A stretch of DNA of 64,000 nucleotides from Ceratotherium simum simum (taxonomy: Eukaryota; Chordata; Mammalia; Perissodactyla; Rhinocerotidae): contig NW_004454266.1 of the NCBI RefSeq assembly GCF_000283155.1, positions 3,146,282-3,210,281 of the forward strand, written 5' to 3'. The notes beneath the pieces were generated by a model, which ran no database searches, was not told where the DNA came from, and saw only the letters and a program-made list of their open reading frames with translations. The position numbers and the translations under genes are program-made. Shown one piece after another: positions 1 to 12,865 of this stretch. Position 1 is the stretch's first letter, and the number at the start of each line of letters is the position of its first letter.

Positions 1-1155
1 TTCTTCAATTCTGCTTTAATTCTACTTTTATGTTGTTCTTTTTCTAAAGTCTTAAGATATACTTGTAGATCATTAACCTTGAGCAATTCTTTTCTGATGT
101 AAGTATTCAAAGCTATACTCTCCCTGATTTGCTATTTTTGCTGTACTCACAAAATTTGACATGTAATGTAATATTTTTTTATCATTCAAATTTTTATTAT
201 GATTTCTCCTTTAATCCTTGAATATTCTGATTATTTCATGGAATAACAATGCATGAATTTTGTAGTGTACCTTTAAATTTCTAAACAGAAGATTGTTTTG
301 TGTATATGTTGATATTAATTTCTAACTTATGCTTTGGTCAAAGATTATGGATTAAATGACAGCTATCTTTAAATTATGTTTGAGGCTTTCCTTGTGTGAT
401 ATTCTTTCCGTGTCTGAGAAAAATGTGTCTTTTCTATTTGTAGATTACAGAATCTATAGTTTTCCTTAGATGAATCTCATTAATTTTGTCATAAGATCAT
501 TTATATCTTTGCTTATTTTTATTTTATCTTTTTTACCAAATATCTAAAGTAGTATGTTGAAATCTTATACTCTGTTGATAGATTTAACTCTTTCTTCCTA
601 AATTTCTAACTATTTGCCCCATATATTTCAAGGCTATTTTATTAGAGGCATTCATGTTTTAAATTCATAGTGAATTGAACTTTTGAACTTTTCTCTTTGG
701 TTAGTAAAATCTCCATATCTAATATTGCTTTTTGTCTTAAAGTCTGCTAAAGTCTACTTATTAGACACTAAAATCACAACAGCAGTCTGTAATATTTTCT
801 CATTTTTTACTTTTACCTTTTTCATAACATTTTGATTTCATAACCTTATGTTACAAGAGAAACTTTATGTTTCTCTTGTAAACAGTATATACTTGAGGTT
901 TTTTTTCCCCATTAATCTTTGTTTTTCAAATGTGGGGTTGGGGGAGGGAATGCTAGCTCATTTAGAGATGTAACCATTGAGATATGTGATTCAATCGTAA
1001 CTTATTATTTTAGTTTGTTCCTTTTTAATGTAAGTATTTGCATGGCTAACTTCTGGGGTTTTATTTATTCGAGGAGTTTTAATCATGATCCTCTATTTAA
1101 ATGGCCATTTTACTGGATTAAAAAATCTAGGTTGATGTTTTTTCCTTTAATTTTT
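1..1155 (-). mobile_element. Very old, divergent L1-like LINE remnant (antisense)
   Basis: AT-rich DNA in which 480-920 reads like the reverse complement of the start of L1 ORF2. The segment near 845-905, with CTTGTAAACAGTATATACTTGAGG followed by a T-run, matches the antisense of the endonuclease-region L1 text that is recognisable elsewhere in this window. No open frame of useful length remains. The family (L1M or HAL1 type) cannot be assigned by eye, and the first 480 bases are not clearly assigned at all. Confidence 0.4.
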
Positions 1156-1159
1156 TGAA

Positions 1160-2640
1160 AATAATTCCCCATTGTCCTTTTGCATTAAGTGTTGCTTTGA
1201 AAGAGTTTGATAGTGCATCTAAATGGATTAACAAACAAATTCAAATCCTATCTGTAGGAACACAACTTTATGTCAGGCTTCAAAGTATCCCACAGGTAAA
1301 GTTTCAAGGTAATGAGCAATTCAAAGTCCAAAATCATCAATACACAAGGAAATAAATTACCACAAGTAAGCACAAGAGATAAACGAGGGAGCAGAATCAG
1401 ATTCATAAAGACTTTGGATTTTTGAATTTTTAGACATGGAATATAAAATAAATATGACTAATATGATTCAATACTTATAAGAGAGTTCTCAAAATATGAG
1501 CAAGAGATAAAGGACTAAAGGAATTAAAAAATAGAGTCCAGTCCTAAACAAGATGCTAACCTATGATGAACACTAATTCTCTCCTCCAAGATAAATCCCA
1601 GAAAAACTAAACAAGGTAAATAGAGAAAACTATAAGAAATCCTGAGGTATTGGTGTACATATATATATGACGGTGGTTTGGGCTGAGGGAAAGGAGTTCC
1701 AAGCACAATTAAGGTGGTTAGAATAGGAGAGAAAGTGTGAGGGTTAGGCTTTAGCTTCTCCCCTGCTGTTGTCTTGAAGCACATAGTATTTCCCCTACAA
1801 CTTCAGCAAGACATAATTTTGGTCCAAGTGTCCTCAGGAATAAAATCAGAGCAACAAAGAACCCCTATGTTTGTAAGGGGCTGAGTAAAAAGGGCAAAGG
1901 TTATGACTAACAACCTCAAGCAGTTATTTCCCCAACTCTCTCACTCCACTATAGAGTTCATACCATCCCCACCTCAAGAGGTTGTCCTGGGTGACACATA
2001 ATGGAGTCTGGTCTTCTGCAATACACAATGTCTCAAAGAGGACTTAATATTCAGAGAGGAAAATGAGCATACAGGCCAAACATCATACAGCACTTAAAGA
2101 AAACAGCCATTTCAATGAAAAGAAAAAAAAATACTGGACTAAAAAATTTAATAAAATATGGATAAACATAAAAGGAACCTAGTAAATAGGTTCAAAGAAA
2201 TAAGAGAAAGTATTACCAACATGAATCAGGTAAAAAAATAAATAAAAATGGAACCAAGATGAAATGACATAAAATATATATTTGTCTTAAAAATACCATA
2301 GTAGGTAACAATTACAATGGCCACATCTGCACAAGGAATTAGTGAACTAGATGAATCAAATGAGGAAATCTCATACAAGAAGGAAGGAAAAGAAAAAGAA
2401 AAGAAAACAGAACAGAAAATTGGGGATAGATGATGAACATAAGTAAAATTGTTAGCATTCAGCTAATAGGACTCCAAGAATGAGAAAAATAAATGTGGAG
2501 AGGGTGAAATACCTGAAGAGATACTGGAGATAAATTTTTGAATTCAAACAATAAATAGAAATTTCTATTTAAAAGAGAAAATAGAATTCCAAAGAGGAGA
2601 GATAAGGAAAAACCAAACCGAGGCATGTTAAAATTAAATT
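1160..2640 (+). mobile_element. Old L1M/HAL1-like fragment (plus strand, ORF1 region)
   Basis: A-rich sense-strand text with L1 ORF1 style (for example around 1385-1520 and 2080-2240, with repeated AAAGAAATAAGAGAAAG-type segments). It is heavily mutated with no long open frame. It lies head to head with the antisense remnant before it and is followed by the better preserved L1 starting near 2661. Assigned on sequence texture and partial resemblance only. Confidence 0.4.
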
Positions 2641-2660
2641 TAAGAATATCAAAGACAGAG

Positions 2661-5600
2661 GAGGTTCTGGTTCAAGATCATGAAGTCCCACAAGGTGATA
2701 GTGAACTAAGAGACTGTTCATAGCATTTGTGTAAACCCACTGAGTTTTACCTCTAGGACCCAGCACAGAAGCAACAGAATGAAAGGTGCCCAGTGTTTCT
2801 GTGAAAGAGGTCTGTTTGCTTATCTTAATAGCTATGGCCTAAGAGGTAAACATCTAATTTAACACACATCTAGAGGCTAACTGCAATTTTCTCCAGAGAT
2901 GGGGGAGGACAGTGGGTACCATCTTTATGCTCAACCTCTGCTCCATCCAAGGTGGCCAGTGTCTCTGTGAAAGGAGATTGTGGACACATCTGGTGCCCTG
3001 GCTTTTGTGGCTGCCATGGGAGCATACATTCCTTGATAACCTGGCTCTGACAGACAACAGGGCTTGGGTTCTTTGGGTTGAAATGGATGGAAGAAAACAC
3101 AAAAATAGTTCTTAACTGGCTATTGCTCTAATGCTCAGTGCAGACAAAAACACCCATTTTCCATGGGGCCGGCCCAGTGGTATAGTAGTTAAGTTTGTGT
3201 GCTCTGCTTTGGTGGTCTGGTGTTCGCAGGCTCAGATCCCAAGTGTGGACCTATGCATTGCTTGTCAAGCCATGCTGGGGCAGCATCCCACATACAAAAC
3301 AGAGGGAGCTGGGCATGGATTTTAGCCCAGGGCCAATCTTTCTTAGCAAAAAGAGGAGATGTTAGCTCAGGGCTAATCTGCCTCATGCACACAGACACAA
3401 AACACCCATCTTCCAGTCTTCTTTTGAAAGATGTATGTTGATATACTCTAAAAGCTGCTTCTTTTAGATGCTCACCAAGATCATGGGAACAATGCATGAA
3501 TAAAGTAAGAATTTCAAGAGAGAGATACAAATATAAGAAAGTACCCAAATAAATCATAGAAGTGAAGAATAAAATAACTGAACTGAAAAATTCAATAGAG
3601 GAGTTCAACACCAGACTAGATAGTTGGAAGAAAGGATTAGTGAACTCACAGACAGGGCAGTGGAATTCATTCAGTCAGAGGAACAGAAAGAAAAAAGAAT
3701 GGAAAAGGTTAAGATAGCCTCAGGGACGTATGGGACAAAATCAGGCAGACTAATAGTCACACTACAGGGTGCCCAGAAAGAGAAGAGTGAGAGAAAGAGG
3801 CAGAAAATATAACTGCTGAAAACTTCCCTAATCTGAAGAAGTAAACAGACATCCAAATCCAGGATGCCCTGTAAGATCCAAATAAGATGAATCCAAAGAG
3901 ATTCAGCAAGACACATTATAATTAAATTCTCAGAAGTTAAAGGCAAGGAGATAATCTTAAGAGAAGCAAGAGTAAAGCAATGTGTTAGTTAGAAGTGAAC
4001 CCCCATTAGACCATCAGCAGATTTTTCAGCAGAAATTTTGCAGCCCAAAGATGAGTGGCAAAATATATTTAAAGTACTGGAAGAAAAAAACTACCAACCA
4101 AGAATATTCTACGCTCAAATTTTCCTTCAGAATTGAAGGAGAGATAAGGAGTTTTCTAGACAAGCAAAAGATTAAGGAGTTCATCACCACTAGACCAGCC
4201 TTAAAAAAAGTTAAAAGGACTTCTTTAAACTGAAACAAAAGGGCACAAATTGTAGCAGGAAAACATATGAAAGCATAAATCTCACTGGTAAAGGTAAATA
4301 TATAGTTAAATTCAGAACAACCTAATGTTGTAATGGTGATGAGTCAATTACTTGTAAATGTAGTTTGAAGGTTAAAAAACAAAAGTAGTAAATATAACTA
4401 TAAATACAATAACTTAATAGACACAAAAAATAAAAAGGCATAAAAAGTAACATCAACAACATAAGAGTGAGAATAAAAATTTATAACTTTGGAATGCATT
4501 CAAACTTAAAATTGACTGTTATAAAAAGAAGATGTTTTAGACAAACCTTATGGCAAACACAAAGTAAAGACCTATATTAGATATTTAAAAAATAAAGAGA
4601 AAGGAATCAAAGCATACCACTTCAGAAAAATCAACAAATCACAAAAGAGAGAACAAGCAAAGAAGAAGATAGAAAAGAATTACAAAACAAGCAGAAAACA
4701 ATGAACAAAGTGGCAATAAATCCATATCAATAATAAATTAGTTTAAACATGAGTGGATTAAATTCTCTAGTCAAAAGACATAGAATGGCTGAATGGTTAA
4801 AAAAAAAAATACCCATCTATATACTGCCTATAAAAGACTTACTTCAGCTTTATAGGATGTACAGAAACTGAAAATGAAGGAATAGGGAAAATATTCACAG
4901 AATGGAAACTAAAAGAAAGCTGAGGTAGCTATACATGTATCAACAAAATAGACTTTAATACAAAGACTATAATAAGAGACTAAAAAGTCATTGTATAAAG
5001 ATAAGTAGTCAGTCCAACAAGAGGATATTTCTTTTATGAGTGTTGATGCAACAAACAGAGGAGAAGTGCAATATATGAAGAAAATATTATCAGACCTAAA
5101 GGGAGAAATAGACAGCAATACAGTAACAGTAGGGTTATTCAATACTCCATTTTGATCAATGGACAGATCATTCAGACAGAAAATTAATAAGGAAACATTG
5201 CAGTTAAATGACTAGTTAGACCAAATGGTTTTAACACACATTTACAGAACATTTCATCCAAAAGCATCAGAATACACATTTTTCCAAGTATACATAGAAC
5301 AAGCTCCAGGATAGATCACATATGAGGCCACAAAGCAAGTCTTAATATGCATAAGAATAGTCAGTCTTATCATGGATCTTTTTGGACCACAATCATATGA
5401 AACTAGAAATCAATTACAAAAAGAAAACTGGAAAATTCACAAATATATGGAGATTAAACACCATCTACTGAACAAACCATGGGTCAAAGACAAAATAAAA
5501 AAAGAAATCAAAAATACCTTGAGACAATTGAAAATGGAAATACAACATAACAAAATGTATGAGATACAGCAAAAGCAGTTCTAAGAGGGACATTCATAGC

Positions 5601-8368
5601 AGTAAATGCCTATATTAATACACTAGAAAGATCTCACCTCAAAGAACTAGAAAAAGAGGAAGAAATGAAGCCAAAACTTAGGAGAAGGAAGGAAATAACA
5701 AAGATCAGAGTGCAAATAAATAAAATAAAGATTAAGAAGACAATAGACTACATCATGTTCACCACCAAAACAAAAAATTAAAAAAAAAAATAAAATAAAA
5801 AAAAAAAAAGAAGACAATAGAAAATATCAATATAATTAGGAGTTGGATTTTTGAAAGGTTAAACAAAATAGAGAAAACTTTATCTAGACTCACCAAGAAA
5901 AAAAGAGAGAGGAATCAAATCGATTAAATAATAAATGAAAGAAAAGACATTACAACTGATACCACAGAAATAAAACAGATCATAAGAGATTATTTAAACA
6001 GTTATACACCAACAAATTGGGCAACCTGGAAGAAATGGATATATTCCTAGAAACATACAATCTACTAAGACAGAATTATAAAGAAACAGAAAAATGTATA
6101 GACTGATTACTAGTAAGGAGATTGAATCAATAATCAAAAACCTCACAACAAACGGAAGTCTAGGACAAGATGACTTCACTGGTGAATTCTACCAAACATT
6201 TATAGAAGAATGAATACTAATCCTTTCCAAACTGTTTCAGAAAATAGAAGAGCAATATTTCCAACCTCATTTTATGAGGACAGCATTACCCTGATACCAA
6301 AGCCAAACAAGGATGTTACAAGAAAAGAAAATTACATGCCAATATCCCCAAAGAAAATAGATGCAAAAATTCTCAATGAAATATTAGCAAACCAAATTCA
6401 ACAATATATTAAAAGGATCATACAACATGATCAAGTGAAATTTATTGCAGGGCTGCAAAGATGGTTGAACATCTGCAAATAAATCAATATGATACACCAC
6501 ATTAACAAAATGAAGACTAAATGATCATCTCACTAGATGCAGAAAAATTATTTGACACAATTTAACATCCATTCATGATAAAAACACTCAACACAGTGGG
6601 TAGAGAGAGAACACACCTTAACATAATAAAAGCTCTCTTTGATGAGACCACAACTAACATCGTACTCAATGGAGAAAAGCTGAAAGCTTTTGTCTAAGAT
6701 CAGGAACAAGACAAGGGTGCCCACTATCACGACTTTTATTCAACATAGTTTTGGAAGTCCTATTCAGAAAAATTAGGCAAAAATGAAATAAAAGCCATCC
6801 AAATGAGAAAGGAAGAAGTAAAACTGTCACTATTTTCAGATAACATATTATATATAAAAAACCCTGAAGACTCCACCAATTGTTAAAATTAATCAATGAA
6901 TTCAGTAAATTTTGCAGGTCACAAAATCATTATACAAAAATCTGTTGCATTTCTATACACTACCAGTGAACTATCAGAAAGAGAAATTAAGAAAACAATT
7001 CCATTTACAATTGCATCAAAAATAATAAAATACTTAGGAATAAATTTGACCAAGAAAGTGAAAGACCTTATACTGAAAAATATAAGACATTGATGAAAGA
7101 AATAGAGAACACAGATAATTGAAAGATATTCCAGCTAATGAATAAAAGATTTAATATTGTTGAAATGTCCATACTACCTAACTAATCTACAGATTCAATA
7201 CAATCCTTATCAAAATTCCAATGGCGTTTTTCACAGAAAAAGAACAAATAATCCTAAATTTGCATGGAACCATAAAAGACCTCAAATAGCCAAAGTAATC
7301 TTGAGAAATAAGAACAATGCCAGAGGCATCATAAACCCCAACTTCAACTGTATTACGAAACTACAGAAATCAAAACAGTGTGGTATTGGCATAAAAACAC
7401 ACTTAGATCAATGAAACAGAATAAAGAACCCAGAAATAAACCCACGCATGTATGGTCAATTAATTTATGACAAAGGACCCAAGAATATACAATGGGGAAA
7501 TGACAGTCTCTTTAACAAATGGTATTGGGAAACTGGAAAGCCACATGCAAAGGAATGAAACTGGCTTACTATCTTACACCATACACAAAAATGAACTCAA
7601 AATGGATTAAAGACTTGAATGTACACCTGAAACCATAAAACACCTAGAAGAAAACATAGTGGGTAAGCTCATTGACATAGGTCTTGGTGAAGATTTTTTG
7701 AATTTGACACCAAAAGCTCAGGGAACAAAAGCAAATATAATGGAGTGGGACTATACCAAACTAAGAAGCTCTGCACAGCAAAAGAAATGACCAACAAAAT
7801 TAGAAGTCATGTACCAAATGGAATAAAATGTTTGCTAATCATTTATATGATGGGTTAATATTTAAAATATACAAAGCATTCTTACAACTCAAGCAAAAAA
7901 GAAAATCTAATTAGAAAATGGGCAGAGGTTCTGAATAGATAATTTTCCAAGGAGTCATATGGATGGCCAATAGGTACATGAAAAGATGCTCAACGTCACT
8001 AAGCCGCAGGGAAATGTAAATTAAAACCACAATGAGATATCACGTCATACCTGTTAGAATGGTTATTATCAAAAAGACAAGAAATAACAAGTGTTTACAA
8101 GGATGTAGAGATAAAGCGAACTCTTGTGCACTGTTGGTATTATGTTGGTACAGCCAGTGTAAAAACAGTATAGACATTACTCAAAAATTAAAAATAGAAC
8201 TAACATATGATCCAGCAATTCCACTTCTGGGTATTTATACAAAGGAAACAAAAACACTAACAAAAAGATTCTGCACTGTCATCTTCATTGTAGCGTTATT
8301 TACAACAGCCAAGACAAGGAAATAACGTGTGTTCATGGAAGGATGAATGGATAAAGAAATGTGGTATA
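2661..8368 (+). mobile_element. L1 LINE no. 1, nearly complete but decayed; 3' end missing
   Basis: The 5' UTR runs from about 2661 to 3480 and is interrupted by an ERE at 3165. ORF1 text spans about 3500-4240: the coiled-coil part gives ELTDRAVEFIQSEEQKEKR, and the C-terminal domain is visible near 3980-4230 as SFRIEGEIRSFLDKQKIKEF. ORF2 text spans about 4740-8340, with endonuclease (about 4740-5350), reverse transcriptase (about 6100-6900) and the C-terminal region (7400-8330). Every domain has stops and frameshifts; the longest open pieces are under 100 codons. It ends at 8368, in the middle of the ORF2 3' end, exactly where the next L1 begins, and no 3' UTR or poly(A) tail is seen. Not capable of mobilisation. 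Confidence 0.85.
3165..3394 (+). mobile_element. ERE SINE (equine tRNA-derived), older copy, inside L1 no. 1
   Basis: Starts with GGGCCGGCCCAGTGG, has the tRNA-derived A and B box region (GTAGTTAAG and GGCTCAGATCC) and the ERE body (TTAGCCCAGGGCCAATC, then AGCAAAAAGAGGA). Flanked by an imperfect target-site duplication, about 3144-3163 and 3395-3415 (ACAAAAACACCCATTTTCCA and a close variant). The mismatches in the duplication and the eroded body suggest an older insertion. Confidence 0.9.
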
Positions 8369-8392
8369 GGAGGATGGTGTCAAGATGGCAGC
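8369..8392 (+). promoter_or_regulatory. L1 5' end with YY1-like motif
   Basis: CAAGATGGCAGC at 8381-8392 lies within the first 24 bases of L1 no. 2. In human L1, a YY1 site of the form CAAGATGGCC sits at the same place near the 5' end and helps set the transcription start. Position and core match; binding and activity here are inference. Confidence 0.4.
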
Positions 8393-10041
8393 GTGGGGAG
8401 ACTTTGAACTCACCTCCTGCCACAGACAGAACAAATTTACAACTACTCTTGGAAAAATTACCCCTAAGAAAGAACTGAAAAACTGGATAAAAAGAACTCC
8501 GACAAAAAGAGACAGTTCTGACTGAGGTTGAAGAGGGAGAAATTCCTTTCTGGAATGAAAAAAGCCACCTTCTAGCCATGATGCTTCATGGCTGGCTGGG
8601 AGCAACTTAAGGTATGAAGCCTTCCACGGAGGAGTGGGGGATCTGAGTGAGGGAACACCACCACAATAAGCAGCTTTTGGACTCAGCACAACCGAGGCAA
8701 GTGTCATAATACCTGCCTTGCTGGCTATTAAATACGATGGGGAAAACCCCTAGAAAAGCTATCAGACATAAAAGAAAAAAGAAGCTTGCTAAAGGGCCCA
8801 CGCACAAATTCACCAGTTTCAGAAAACAACTTAAAATCACCAGAAAGAAAGGTGCACATTGCTTTGGTGAAAAGAGACTCACCTTATAGGCTCTGGGTGC
8901 ATCTCAGTGACAAGTGAGACCTCTCCAGGGACTGGGACTTTGGTGGCAGCCATTATTGTGACCTCGTACAGGAGTGTTGACACAGACGCTGGCTGCGCCC
9001 ATTGGAGTTGTTCCCCTGGCTTGTTAGCCCAGGAATCTGCCCCACCCACTATAACACTGACTTAATCCAGCTCAGCCAGGGCAGGCAGCCCACCCTAGGG
9101 ACTGGCCCCACCCAACAACAAGCCCTCAGGCAACCCATGGGCCCACAAATGTAGGGTGCCTGGACCTCTGTAACCAGGTCAGTGGGTCCACTTCTGTGGG
9201 GCAGGGCATGCATAAGGGGCAGGCTTGTGTTGGTAGAGTGTGTGGGGCCTCTGCAGTCAGGTGACTGAGTCTGCTTCAGTGGGTCAGGGTGCACACATGG
9301 GGAAGGACCATGTTGATGGGTTGTGTGGCCCTGTGGGTGGTGGGGCTTGTCAGCTGCAGCAGACATGTGCCTCTCAAACAGCCACATAGGGGACTGGCCT
9401 TGTCTTCCAAAGCCTGAAACAGTTGGGTGCTCCTATACCTAGGACTGGCCCCACTCAGCTGCAACTCTGAGAGAGCTGATAGCATCTTCGCAGGCCTGAG
9501 GCCTACAGCAATTGTAAGTCCCTGAGCCTAGCAACCAGGCAGGCTGGGGTCCTACTCACTTAACTGAAAAACTGCAAGAGAAATCTGCTATTAGACCGTA
9601 CAGTCAACTGTGCTGCAGCACCCCACGCCCGATAAAGTGACTGAAAGAGCCATAGCAGCCACACACAGCTGAGCACTACAACCAGCTGGCCAGGGGGACA
9701 GCCTAGCCTCCTGAGGCACCTGCAGCAAGAGCAACCCTGTCACAACAGAAGGACACAAGTAGCTCACACAGGGGACACTCTTGGAACATTTGGAACTGGT
9801 GATGAGAGGAAAACACACTGCTGGGCCTCATAAGGCATCTCTTACATAAGGCCACCTCTCTAAGACTGGGAGACATAGTTGACCTATCTAATACATATAC
9901 AAAAGCACAGAGAATGAGGCAAAATTAGGAGATAAAGGAATATATTTCAAGTAAGGGAATAGGACAAAACCCCAGAAAAAGAACTAAATGAAACAGAAAT
10001 AACCTACCTACTCGACAAAGCATTCAAACAGAGTCATAGGG

Positions 10042-10770
10042 TTGCACACTGATCTTGGGAGCAGAATGGATGAACTCAGGGAGAATTTCAACAAAGAATT
10101 GGAAAATTTAAAAAAGAACCAATCAGAAATGAAGAATACAGTACTGGAAATGAAAAATTCACTAGAGGGACTCAATAGCAGAGTAGATGACAAAGAAGAA
10201 TGGATCAGTGAGCTGAACAAAAGACTAGAGGAAATCACCCAAGCTGAACAGATGAAAGAAAAAAGAATTAAAAAGAATGAGGACAGTCTAAGGGACCTCT
10301 GGGACAACATCAAGTGCACTAATATCCATGTTATAGGTGTCCCAGAAGGAGAATAGAGAGACAAAAGGGAAGAGAATATATTTGAAGAAATAATAGCTGA
10401 AAACATCCCTAACCTAAGGAAGGAAACAGACATCCATGTACGGGAAGCACAGAGAGCACCAAAGAAAAGACATGTTATGATTAAAATGTCAGGAATTAAA
10501 GATAAAGAGAAAATCCTAAGAGCTGCAAGAGAAAGGCAACAAAGGAAACCCCATAAGGCTATCAGCTGACTTCTCAGCAGAAAACTTACGGGCTAGAAGG
10601 GAGTGGCACAACATATTTAAAGTGCTGAAAGGAAAAAAATCTACAGCCAAGAATACTCTCTCACACATGGTTAGCATTTAGAATGGAAGGAGAGATGAAG
10701 AGTTTCCCCGACAAGCAAAAACTAAAGGAGTTTATTAGCAAGAAACCAGCTTTACAAGAAATGCTATAGG
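10042..10770 (+). pseudogene. L1 ORF1 remnant (RNA-binding chaperone protein) in L1 no. 2
   Basis: L1 ORF1p forms coiled-coil trimers that coat L1 RNA. Here the coiled-coil and start of the RNA-recognition segment are readable to residue 104 of the open piece, where TAG (10354-10356) follows GVPEGE. The remaining C-terminal domain text continues to about 10770 (for example EMKSFPDKQKLKEF-like sequence near 10690-10730, in another frame) with frameshifts. Nonfunctional. Confidence 0.75.
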
Positions 10771-12580
10771 GACTTAAGTGGAAAAGAGAAGACAAATAGG
10801 AATAAGAAAATTATCAAAAAAAAAAAAAAGCAAGAAAATCACTGGTAAAGGCAAATATACAATAAACGTAGCACATCAACCACCTGTGAAGCTAATATTA
10901 AAGTCAAAAGACAAAAGAACTAAAATTATCTATTTCTATGATAAGAGGGTAATGGATACACACAAACAAAAAGGAGGTTAGATATGATATCAAAAACATA
11001 AAATTTGGGAGGATGGGAGTAAAAGAGTAGAACTTAGCAAGTGGTCAGAATTTAGAGACTATCAACTTAATATAGATTCCAATTATATGTAGCTTATGAC
11101 ATGTGAACATCATGGTAATCAAAAAACAGAAACCTACAATAAATATATAAAAAATTAAGAGAAAAGAGCCCAAACATATTACTAAAGAAAGCCATCAAAC
11201 TACAAAACAAGAGAGTAAGAGAGGGAGAAAGGAACAGAGAGGAACTACTAAAACATCCAGAAAAGAAGCAACAAAATGATAATAAGTACGTTCATATAAA
11301 TAGCTACTTTAAATGTCAAGAGACTAAACGTTGTGATCAAAAGACATAGGGCGGCTGATTGGATAAAAAAACAAGACCCATATATATGCTGCATTCAAGA
11401 GACACATTTCAGACTTAAAGACACAAACAAGGTGAAGGGATGGAAAAAGATACTCCATGCAAATGGCAATGAAGAGTAAGTTGGGGCAGCAGTACTTATA
11501 TCAGACAAAATAAACTTTAAAACAAAAACTGTACAAGAGACAAAGAAGGGCACTACATGATGATAAAGGGAACAATCCAACAAGAGGATATAACACTTGT
11601 AAATATCTATGCACCCAACATAGGAGCACCAAAATATATAAAGCAACTATTAACAGACATAAAAGGAGAAATAGACAGCAACACAATAATATTAGGGGAG
11701 TTTAACACTCCACTCACACCAATGGATAGATCATCCAAAGAGAAAATCAATAAGGAAACATTGGCTTTACATGACACATTAGATCAGTTTGACTTAGTAG
11801 CTATAAACAGAACATTCCATCCAGAAACTGCAGTGAACACATTCTTTTCAAATGCACATGGAACATTCTCCAGGATAGATCACATATTAGGCCACAAACA
11901 AGTATCAATAAATTTAAGAAGATTGAAATAACACCAAGCATATTTTATGACCACAATGGTATGAATCTAGAAATCAGCTACAAGAAGAACGTTGGAAAAG
12001 CCACAAATATGTAGATATTAAACAAAATGCTATTGAAAAATGATTGGGTCAATGAAGAAATCAAAGGGGAAATCCAAAAATGCCTGGAGACAAATGAAAA
12101 TGAAAATATGACATGCCAGAATTTATGGGATACAGCAAAACCAGTTCTAAGAGGGAAGTTTATAGCAATACAGGCCTACCTCAACAAACGAAAAATTTCA
12201 AAGAGAAAACCTAACAGTGCACCTGAGAACTGGAGAAAGATGAACAAACAAAGCCCAAAATCAGTAGAAGGAAGGAAATAATAAAAATCAGAGTGGAAAT
12301 AAATGAAATAGAGACCAAAAACAATAGAAAGAATCAATGAAACTAAGAGCAGGTTCTTTGAAAAGATAAACAAAAATTGACAAACCTCTAGCTAGAATCA
12401 CCAAGAAAAAAGAGAGACAGCTCAAATAAATAAAATCAGAAATGAAAGAGCAGTACTGAAACCTCAGAAATACAAATGATTTTAAGAGAATACTATGAAA
12501 AGCTATATGCCAACAAATTGGATAATCTAGAAGATATGGATAAATTCTTAGAGTCATACAACCTTCAAAAACTGAATCAA

Positions 12581-12865
12581 GGCCGGCTCCGTGGCTTAGC
12601 GGTTAAGTGCGTGCGCTCTGATGCTGGCGGCCNNNNNNNNNNNNNNNNNNNNNNNNNNNNNNNNNNNNNNNNNNNNNNNNNNNNNNNNNNNNNNNNNNNN
12701 NNNNNNNNNNNNNNNNNNNNNNNNNNNNNNNNNNNNNNNNNNNNNNNNNNNNNNNNNNNNNNNNNNNNNNNNNNNNNNNNNNNNNNNNNNNNNNNNNNNN
12801 NNNNNNNNNNNNNNNNNNNNNNNNNNNNNNNNNNNNNNNNNNNNNNNNNNNNNNNNNNNNNNNNN
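12581..12865 (+). mobile_element. ERE SINE running into an assembly gap, inside L1 no. 2
   Basis: A clean ERE 5' end (GGCCGGCTCCGTGGCTTAGCGGTTAAG) is readable for about 52 bases to 12632. The rest is N (12633-12865, 233 bases). The gap length fits the rest of an ERE, and L1 ORF2 text resumes directly after it at 12866, so the gap probably hides only the SINE body and its target-site duplication. Confidence 0.8.
12633..12865. other. Assembly gap (233 N)
   Basis: Run of N. Open frames crossing it are meaningless. It starts inside a young-looking ERE within an L1, a typical place for short-read assembly to fail. Confidence 0.99.

Noticed and set aside
3189..3611. 140-codon antisense open frame near 3.2-3.6 kb
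   Set aside because: Lies in an ERE and L1 read backwards; no domain, start context or conservation.
8235..9485. Several overlapping 90-124 codon antisense frames in GC-richer DNA
   Set aside because: They fall in the 5' UTR of L1 no. 2; no protein family recognised.
10008..10433. 141-codon antisense frame rich in Ser, Phe and Leu
   Set aside because: Exact shadow of the L1 ORF1 coiled-coil text on the other strand.
12581..12632. tRNA-like A and B box motifs in ERE heads as tRNA genes
   Set aside because: They are the tRNA-derived heads of SINEs with tails and target duplications, not folded tRNA genes.
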